Shown piece by piece: positions 22,150-27,425 of a stretch of 27,425 nucleotides of DNA. Where the stretch lies: contig CAZDIU010000036.1 of assembly GCA_964505535.1 (NCBI GenBank), positions 1 through 27,425 on the forward strand. Reading direction: 5' to 3'. This DNA comes from JAABRU01 sp964505535. GTDB lineage: Bacteria > Desulfobacterota > Desulfobacteria > Desulfobacterales > Desulfococcaceae. The notes beneath the pieces are model-generated. The model did not search any database, was not told where the DNA came from, and saw only the letters and a list, made by a program, of their open reading frames with translations. The translations under genes were made by a program, and so were the position numbers. Numbering within the stretch: the first letter of the stretch is position 1; every line of letters begins with the position of its first letter.

Positions 22150-23115
22150 ATGTCCCAAAACATATTGGTAATCACAGAACACAGAGACGGCCTTTTCCGC
22201 AAGGTCAGTCTTGAGGTTCTGAGCGAAGGAAAACGCATGGCCCAGGCTCTGGGAACCGGTCTGACAGCCATAATAATGGGAAAAGGTGTTGAATCTCTGG
22301 CCGGGGAAGCCGAAAAATACGGCGCGGACAAAATCCTTGTGGCGGATGCGGATGCGCTCAGGGAATACACTGCTGAAGCATACGGCAATGTGCTGTCCGC
22401 TGTGGTGGAAAAGGAAAATCCCGACATTATTCTTATCGGCGCTTCCGTGCAGGGAAAAGACATTGCCGCACGGCTGGGAGCCATGCGCAATGCCGCTTTG
22501 GCGACCGACTGCGTGGCCGTGCGTGCCGAAGCCGGAAATCTGACCGTAACCCGTCCCATGTACGGCGGGAAAATCCTGGCGGATGCGGTTTTGAGCGGCA
22601 CTCCCAAAATCGCCGCGATTCGTCCGAACGCCATGTCCATTGCCGCATCAGCCGGAGCCGGGAAAGTGGAAAAGATTGAAGTGAATCCTGGCGAAGTCTG
22701 TGCCAAGTTTGTTGAAAAACAGTTGGAAACCGGCAAAATTGAACTGACCGAGGCGGACATTATCGTATCCGGCGGACGGGGCATGGGCGGATCAGATTAT
22801 TCCGTGATTGAGGAACTGGCCAACGATCTGGGCGCAGCAGTGGGCGCATCCCGTTCCGCAGTGGATGAGGGCTGGCGTCCCCATTCGGATCAGGTGGGGC
22901 AGACCGGAAAAACGGTTTCCCCCAATCTCTATATCGCGTGCGGCATTTCCGGCGCGATTCAGCATCTCGCAGGCATGTCCTCTTCCAAAGTCATTGTGGC
23001 TGTGAACAAAGATGCGGATGCTCCCATCTTTGCCAAAGCTGATTACGGCATTGTGGGCGATCTGTTTGAAGCGGTTCCGGCCATTACAGAGGCGGTGAGA
23101 AAGATAAGAGCATAA
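22150..23115 (+). CDS. etfA: Electron transfer flavoprotein subunit alpha
   Basis: 321 residues; partner of EtfB. The N-terminal domain (about 1-195) begins MSQNILVITEHRDGLFRKVSLEVL. The C-terminal FAD domain carries SGGRGMGG (about 207-214), GASRSAVDEGW (about 232-242), QVGQTGKTVSP (about 250-260) and the closing ACGISGAIQHLAGMSSSKVIVAVNKDADAPIF, which bind the flavin and its phosphates. These are the canonical ETF-alpha motifs. A CAAGGAG site precedes the start. No ferredoxin-like extension is seen, so it is a simple alpha subunit. Confidence 0.95.
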   Translation: MSQNILVITEHRDGLFRKVSLEVLSEGKRMAQALGTGLTAIIMGKGVESLAGEAEKYGADKILVADADALREYTAEAYGNVLSAVVEKENPDIILIGASVQGKDIAARLGAMRNAALATDCVAVRAEAGNLTVTRPMYGGKILADAVLSGTPKIAAIRPNAMSIAASAGAGKVEKIEVNPGEVCAKFVEKQLETGKIELTEADIIVSGGRGMGGSDYSVIEELANDLGAAVGASRSAVDEGWRPHSDQVGQTGKTVSPNLYIACGISGAIQHLAGMSSSKVIVAVNKDADAPIFAKADYGIVGDLFEAVPAITEAVRKIRA

Positions 23116-23148
23116 CTATTTAAAAGAGTTAATCTTTATCCGGTTTAA

Positions 23149-23189
23149 TCAGCAGGGTGGGTTTCGCTCCGCTGCACCCACCCTGCTGA
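23149..23189. repeat. REP-like hairpin with GGGTGGGT/ACCCACCC arms
   Basis: TCAGCAGGGTGGGT (23149-23162) pairs with ACCCACCCTGCTGA (23176-23189) around a 13-nt loop TTCGCTCCGCTGC. From memory, GGGTGGGTTTCGC...ACCCACCC hairpins occur as dispersed palindromes in many bacteria. Just downstream of etfA, it could stabilise or end that transcript. Confidence 0.65.
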
Positions 23190-23190
23190 A

Positions 23191-23411
23191 CTACAGGGAT
23201 TATTTTAAGAAAGGATTTTTGGCATTGTCTGAACAGGGATTCTCAGGATTAACGGATTGACAGGATTTTAACCTGTCATAAGTACAGGGATTATTTCAAA
23301 AAAGGATTTCTGAAGATTGAAAAATCCTTTCTTAAAATAATTCATGCAGTTAATATAAGGATTGCTGAAGATTGAAAAATCCTTTCTTAAAATAATCCCT
23401 GCAGTCAATAT
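23191..23411. repeat. 55-bp tandem repeat with long inverted partner
   Basis: Two adjacent copies with a 55-bp period (about 23302-23356 and 23357-23411) share an identical 32-bp core (23310-23341 and 23365-23396). The segment 23192-23220 is the reverse complement of 23375-23403 with one mismatch. In addition, 23290-23309 can fold back on 23321-23340. The combined element looks like a nested palindromic repeat. Confidence 0.75.
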
Positions 23412-23576
23412 ATGGAAATTTTTTATAAAATCATCAAAGCCCTCAAAATGCCGAAAAAGAAAAATTCTGCTCTGACGCCGTATCAGCTTGGAAAAGACTT
23501 TTTCGGAAAATACGGAAGCGGAAAAGGAAATCTTTCTCAGGAATACAAAAAAATTCTGAAGGAAAAACTTCAATGA
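23412..23576 (+). CDS. Small hypothetical protein, 54 aa, coupled to rimO
   Basis: Lys-rich small protein (MEIFYKIIKALKMPKKKN, then LGKDFFGKYGSGKGNLSQ and YKKILKEKLQ). It overlaps rimO by 4 bp (ATGA), typical of translational coupling. The start at 23412 directly abuts the last base of the tandem repeat and has no ribosome-binding site, so the internal Met at 23448 is an alternative (42 aa). The KDFFGKYGSGKGNLS pattern resembles tails I associate with some type II antitoxins, but no toxin is adjacent, so it may be an antitoxin remnant. Low certainty. Confidence 0.5.
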   Translation: MEIFYKIIKALKMPKKKNSALTPYQLGKDFFGKYGSGKGNLSQEYKKILKEKLQ

Positions 23577-24892
23577 AAATCCATCTGGCAAGTCTGGGAT
23601 GTGCAAGAAATCTGGTGGACAGTGAGGAAATGCTTGGCCGACTCCGGGCAGCAGGCTGGCAGATTACGGACAATCCCGAAGAAGCCGCTGCAATCATTGT
23701 CAACACATGCAGTTTCATTGAATCTGCAGCGCAGGAATCCGTGGATGTGATTCTGGAACTGGCGGAGTTGAAACACAATGGCAAATGCAGAAACCTGATT
23801 GTCACTGGCTGTCTGCCGGAACGGTACCGGGAAAACATTGCGGAGCAGATTCCGGAAGCGGACTGGTTTCTGGGAACCGGCGCGTTTGATCGCATTGTGC
23901 AGGCTGTCAGCGGAACTCTGAAAAGCCCAAAGTGCCTTTTGCCTGATCCGGATGCCATTTCCGTCCCCGGCCCGGATGTGCACCGGGTGCCAAGTTTTTC
24001 CCACATGGCCTATCTCAAGATTGCAGAGGGATGCAGCCGCCACTGCACCTACTGCATTATCCCCAGACTGCGGGGAAAGCAGAAAAGCCGTCATCCGGAG
24101 CATATTCTGGGCGAAGCGCGCCGACTGGTGAAAAAAGGCGTGAAAGAGATTGTTCTGGTCGCGCAGGATTCCACTGCCTATGGCCGGGATTTGGGAGCAG
24201 AAACCGATCTGGCAATGCTGCTGGAATCCCTTGCTGCGATTTCGCCGGATATATGGATACGGGTCATGTACGGACATCCGGAAAGCATTGACGAAAAAAT
24301 TATCCGCACCATGACAGAACATCCCAATATATGCTCCTATTTTGATCTGCCCATCCAGCACGCGAGTGATCGGATACTCAAAAAAATGGGACGTCAGCAC
24401 AGCCGTGCGGATTTGCTGAGCCTTTTTGACACGATCCGCAAAGCTGATCCGGACGCGAGCCTGCGCACGACTGTGATTGCGGGATTTCCCGGAGAAACAG
24501 CAAAGGATTTCAATGAACTTCTTGACTTTGCAGAAGAAATCCGGTTTGATCATCTGGGGGTGTTCACCTATTCGGACGCGGACGATCTGCCTTCCCACAG
24601 CCTGCCCGGTCATGTGTCTCAACGGGTTGCACAGGAGCGCCATGATCGGCTTATGGCCTGTCAGATGGAAATTTCAGCACAGAAAAATCAGAAATATCTG
24701 GACAGCACTCTGAAAACACTGATAGAAGAACTGCCGGAGGCACAGGTGGCCGAAGGTCGGACAGTTTTTCAGGCTCCGGAGGTGGATGGCATGGTCTATG
24801 TGCATCACAAAGGAAATCTGCAAATCGGGGAGTTTGTGCAGGTGCGCATCACAGACACACTGGAATATGATTTGGTGGGGGAGGCTGTGTGA
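23573..24892 (+). CDS. rimO: Ribosomal protein S12 methylthiotransferase RimO
   Basis: Radical-SAM enzyme that adds a methylthio group to the conserved aspartate of ribosomal protein S12. 439 residues, the family norm. The N-terminal domain has the auxiliary cluster cysteines C10 (SLGCARN), C46 (NTCSF) and C80 (TGCLPERY). The radical-SAM motif is CSRHCTYC (C154, C158, C161). DLPIQHASDRILKKMGR and TVIAGFPGET follow, and a C-terminal TRAM domain closes the protein. SLGCARNLVDSE distinguishes RimO from the tRNA enzyme MiaB. It overlaps the preceding small ORF and the following synthase gene by 4 bp each. Confidence 0.95.
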   Translation: MKIHLASLGCARNLVDSEEMLGRLRAAGWQITDNPEEAAAIIVNTCSFIESAAQESVDVILELAELKHNGKCRNLIVTGCLPERYRENIAEQIPEADWFLGTGAFDRIVQAVSGTLKSPKCLLPDPDAISVPGPDVHRVPSFSHMAYLKIAEGCSRHCTYCIIPRLRGKQKSRHPEHILGEARRLVKKGVKEIVLVAQDSTAYGRDLGAETDLAMLLESLAAISPDIWIRVMYGHPESIDEKIIRTMTEHPNICSYFDLPIQHASDRILKKMGRQHSRADLLSLFDTIRKADPDASLRTTVIAGFPGETAKDFNELLDFAEEIRFDHLGVFTYSDADDLPSHSLPGHVSQRVAQERHDRLMACQMEISAQKNQKYLDSTLKTLIEELPEAQVAEGRTVFQAPEVDGMVYVHHKGNLQIGEFVQVRITDTLEYDLVGEAV

Positions 24893-25881
24893 CACGCGGA
24901 CAGACGGATTTAAAACACAGGATTCTGAACCATGTTCAGAAGGATTTTGTTGCCATTGAATCTGCGCTGAAAGAAAACCTGACACCGCATCTGGATTTGG
25001 TGACGGATGTGGCCGGGCATATTCTCTTCAGCGGAGGCAAGCGGCTGCGGCCCCTGCTGATGGTGCTTTGCGCCAGAATCTGCGGATACAGGGGGGCACG
25101 GGAATATTTTTATTCCACTTTGTTTGAATATCTCCATGCTGCCACGTTACTTCATGATGATCTGGTGGACTGCGGCAAACTGCGCCGGGGCAAAGCCGCG
25201 GCGCACACGGTTTTCGGCAATGAAACCGCAGTTCTGACCGGCGATTTTCTGCTGGCGCGTGCGCTTTCCATTGCTGCTGAAACGGATCTGCCCAAAGTGA
25301 TCCGCGTGATAGCAGGCATTACGGAAAACATGTCCCAGGGAGAAATCCTGCAGTTGCACCGCAAGGGATGTCTGGATTTGTCCGAAGCTGAATACACAGA
25401 TATTATCCGAAGAAAAACAGCGGTTCTCATGGAAGGAGCCTGCCGGGCCGGGGCCATGATTTCCCATGCGGAACCCCAAAAAGAAAAGGCTTTGACAGCC
25501 TACGGATTTCATCTGGGAATGGCTTTTCAGATGGCTGATGATCTTTTGGATTACACTGCGGACACCGCCACTTTGGGCAAGTCTGTGGGCGCGGATCTGC
25601 GGGAAGGCAAACTCACCCTTCCGGTCATTCATGCTCTCCAGAACGCATCCGAAGCAGATCGCAGCCGCATGGAAACAATCATTGGGGAAAAAGATTTTTC
25701 CTCTCAGGATTTTGAGGAACTGATCCGTATGCTCAGCACATACGGCGGAATTGCATACACCCGTGACAAAGCAGAAAGACATGTGGCAGAGGCACAAAAA
25801 CGACTTGAAATTTTTCCGGATTCAGAAACTCATGACATTTTGAGTGATATTGCCGATTATTCCTTGCAGAGAAGGCAGTGA
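24889..25881 (+). CDS. Polyprenyl diphosphate synthase (IspB-like)
   Basis: Extends allylic diphosphates with isopentenyl diphosphate to give long chains for quinones. 330 residues; GTG start at 24889 overlapping the rimO stop. Key motifs are GGKRLRPLL (49-57), the first Asp-rich motif DDLVD (90-94) followed by the RRGKAAAH segment, GDFLLARA, and the second Asp-rich motif DDLLD (217-221), then GKSVGADLREGKLTLP. Chain length cannot be read reliably. The bulky YLHAATLLHD sequence before the first motif fits a medium- or long-chain enzyme such as octaprenyl (IspB) or heptaprenyl synthase. Menaquinone synthesis is the likely destination in a sulfate reducer (inference). Confidence 0.92.
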   Translation: MTRGQTDLKHRILNHVQKDFVAIESALKENLTPHLDLVTDVAGHILFSGGKRLRPLLMVLCARICGYRGAREYFYSTLFEYLHAATLLHDDLVDCGKLRRGKAAAHTVFGNETAVLTGDFLLARALSIAAETDLPKVIRVIAGITENMSQGEILQLHRKGCLDLSEAEYTDIIRRKTAVLMEGACRAGAMISHAEPQKEKALTAYGFHLGMAFQMADDLLDYTADTATLGKSVGADLREGKLTLPVIHALQNASEADRSRMETIIGEKDFSSQDFEELIRMLSTYGGIAYTRDKAERHVAEAQKRLEIFPDSETHDILSDIADYSLQRRQ

Positions 25882-25884
25882 ACC

Positions 25885-27303
25885 ATGAAAAATCATGAAT
25901 ATTACAGGGTTGGAGTCAAAACAGCCGCTGTGGTGCTTATCCTGGTGCTCGCGGTTTTTTCCGTTCAGGCCGTCTGCGCGCAGTCTTCTGCGCCCAATGT
26001 TGTGGAAGCTGTGGGAACTGCTGTCATTCGCAACCGGAATCTGGCAAACGCCAAAGAGGAGGCCCTGGCAGCAGCAATGATTGCGGGAGTGGATCAGGTT
26101 GCGGCAAGAATGTTTTCAGCCGATACACTGTCCGAAAGTTTTAAAAAATTCAATGAAACTGTGCTGGGACACGCGTCTGATTTTGTGGAAAATTATCAGG
26201 TGCTGGCCGAAGGCGCGTCCGGAAAGCATTACCGGGTCATGCTGCGGGTGACAGTGTCAGTGGAGATGCTGAGGCAAAAATTTCCGGACTTTGCAATCAC
26301 AGAACCGCGTGCAGAAATCACAGAAGAAAAACCTTTTGATGCAATTCCGGAAAAGTTTCCGGAAGAGGCGGAAAAACCCGCGGAGTCAATTCCGGAAATA
26401 TCTCCGGAAGAGGCGGAAAAACCCGCGGAGTCAATTCCGGAAATATCTCCGGAAGAGGCGGAAACACCTGCGGAGACAGTTCCGGAAATATCTCCGGAAG
26501 AAAAAAAGGAAACCGGCCCGAAAATTCTTTTTCTGATTGCCGAACAGGACCTGCAGGATATGGAACCTTCGTTCTGGTGGGGAGAAAAAATCGGGAACAA
26601 AGAATGTTATACAGAAAATGCCATGCGGGACACCATGAAAGCGGCCGGTTTTCACATTATTGAACACGGTTCCGGCCTGCCGAAAACAGAAAAGCTGTCT
26701 CATATCCTTTTTGAGCCGGATATTGAAAATGCAGAGGCCGCGGCTGTGGGGATACAGATGAAAGCCCAGGTGGTGATTGCAGGAAAGGCCATTGTCTACA
26801 AGGTTCAGGATGATACAGATACAGAGGAAGGGGAAATCCCCTCTTTCAATGCCACACTCACAGTGCGGGCCATTCTTGCCGAAAACGGAAGGGAAATCTT
26901 TTCTCTTTTGGAGACTGCTGTGCAGAGACAGAGCAGTGAGAATCAGAGCGGTGAGCAGTCCCTGATGGCAGCAGGCACAGAAGCAGCCAAAAAACTGATT
27001 CCCCAAATCAGCAGGATATGGGACAGTGCCAAAGAACAGGGTGACAGGCTTGAACTCATTGTAAAAGGAACCCGGAATCTGGGGAATTTTGTCCGGTTCC
27101 GCAAATCTCTGAATGAGATGCCGGATGTGAAAAACATTCAGGTGCAGTCCATAGAATCAGATGCAGCGGAAATCCGCATCAGTTTTGGCAAAGACACACA
27201 GGCGTTTGCCGATGCCGTAAAAAAAATGAAATTCGACTCCTTTGGAATTGAAATCCGCGTCATCTCCGGAAGAAGGCTGGAAATTGCCCTGATTCCGAAA
27301 TAG
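25885..27303 (+). CDS. Exported protein with FlgT-like N-terminal domain and Pro/Glu-rich repeats
   Basis: 472 residues. A signal peptide of about 33 residues ends near VCA before QSSAPN. Residues 36-135 (VVEAVGTAVIRNRNLANAKEEALAAAMIAGV and onward) resemble the FlgT N-terminal / lipoprotein-associated domain found in outer-membrane assembly proteins. Residues about 160-209 are a low-complexity linker encoded by three 45-bp repeats. Residues 215-400 form a second domain (ILFLIAEQDLQDMEPSFWW, with AQVVIAGKAIV and tail LLETAVQRQS) of the CsgG/FlgT-middle type. A final alpha-beta segment follows. It starts 3 bp after the synthase. Function unknown; a periplasmic or outer-membrane assembly role is plausible. 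Confidence 0.72.
   Translation: MKNHEYYRVGVKTAAVVLILVLAVFSVQAVCAQSSAPNVVEAVGTAVIRNRNLANAKEEALAAAMIAGVDQVAARMFSADTLSESFKKFNETVLGHASDFVENYQVLAEGASGKHYRVMLRVTVSVEMLRQKFPDFAITEPRAEITEEKPFDAIPEKFPEEAEKPAESIPEISPEEAEKPAESIPEISPEEAETPAETVPEISPEEKKETGPKILFLIAEQDLQDMEPSFWWGEKIGNKECYTENAMRDTMKAAGFHIIEHGSGLPKTEKLSHILFEPDIENAEAAAVGIQMKAQVVIAGKAIVYKVQDDTDTEEGEIPSFNATLTVRAILAENGREIFSLLETAVQRQSSENQSGEQSLMAAGTEAAKKLIPQISRIWDSAKEQGDRLELIVKGTRNLGNFVRFRKSLNEMPDVKNIQVQSIESDAAEIRISFGKDTQAFADAVKKMKFDSFGIEIRVISGRRLEIALIPK
26362..26496 (+). repeat. 45-bp tandem repeat coding EEAEKPAESIPEISP
   Basis: Three copies (26362-26406, 26407-26451, 26452-26496). The first two are identical at all 45 bases and the third has a few changes. 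The identity of the first two at synonymous positions points to recent expansion of the Pro/Glu-rich linker. Confidence 0.85.
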
Positions 27304-27369
27304 GAAAATTGTCCTCAACCGCGATTCCCGTGATTTTTGTGATTGGCGTAATTAAAAACCTAACCCCCG

Positions 27370-27395
27370 GCCCCCTTCCCTGAAGGGAAGGGGGC
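27370..27395. terminator. GC-rich hairpin downstream of the last gene
   Basis: GCCCCCTTCCC (27370-27380), loop TGAA, GGGAAGGGGGC (27385-27395): a perfect 11-bp stem 67 bp after the stop. No T run follows on the plus strand. It could be a terminator-like stabiliser or a dispersed palindromic repeat. Confidence 0.5.
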
Positions 27396-27425
27396 GTATG
27401 CAGAAGCGACTGTGTTAAATGTCAA

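Noticed and set aside
23302..23411. Possible CRISPR array
   Set aside because: Only two copies, adjacent with no unique spacer of normal size, and the repeat folds on itself with an inverted partner nearby.
23570..24643. Minus-strand open frame of 357 codons over rimO
   Set aside because: Antisense of rimO, which has all six cluster cysteines.

Overview
The window looks like chromosomal DNA of a Gram-negative, probably anaerobic bacterium of the Desulfobacterota (Desulfobacteraceae-like). This is inferred from the gene families and their order: a PilT/PilU pair beside a YggT protein, several molybdenum-cofactor genes with a short MoaE-like protein, electron-transfer flavoprotein EtfBA, a geranylgeranyl-reductase-family protein, and many short palindromic intergenic repeats. 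No rRNA or tRNA gene, no CRISPR array and no transposase was seen.

Layout. Positions 1-2960 (minus strand): a partial dsbD (runs off the left edge) and proC. Positions 3156-6527: a YggT membrane protein, two type IV pilus retraction ATPases (PilT and a PilU-like paralogue), and a zinc-ribbon protein with a receiver-like domain that lacks the phospho-acceptor aspartate. Positions 6545-9655: a molybdenum-cofactor cluster (mobA, moaE-like, moaC) split by a 1.4-kb AT-richer accessory insert. The insert holds a hypothetical gene bounded by integron attC-like sites and a RelE-type toxin-antitoxin pair. Positions 9652-13286: lytic transglycosylase MltA, a NifA-like sigma-54 activator, and a degenerate KptA/Tpt1-like protein with a basic tail. 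Positions 13502-14222: a VapBC-like pair whose toxin is truncated, ending in two strong hairpins. Positions 14369-15457 (minus): serC. Positions 15943-19284: a three-gene unit of a PstS-like periplasmic protein, an outer-membrane porin and a chemoreceptor. Positions 19597-20776 (minus): a frameshifted geranylgeranyl-reductase-family gene. Positions 21268-23115: etfB and etfA. Positions 23412-25881: a 54-residue ORF, rimO and a polyprenyl diphosphate synthase, overlapping start to stop. Positions 25885-27303: an exported protein with a FlgT-like N-terminus and a 45-bp tandem repeat.

How it fits together. Housekeeping functions dominate: proline and serine synthesis, Moco synthesis, ribosomal S12 modification, isoprenoid chains, disulfide chemistry, wall turnover and twitching motility. 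The accessory signal is in the spacers and in two toxin-antitoxin islands. The spacers carry at least three families of palindromic repeats with very regular geometry: 16-3-16 hairpins, 10-3-10 hairpins with a GAA loop, and 55-bp tandem repeats.

The observations I rate most worth following are the candidate single integron cassette without an integrase inside the Moco cluster, the KptA-like protein that has lost family motifs, and the recurrent hairpin families.
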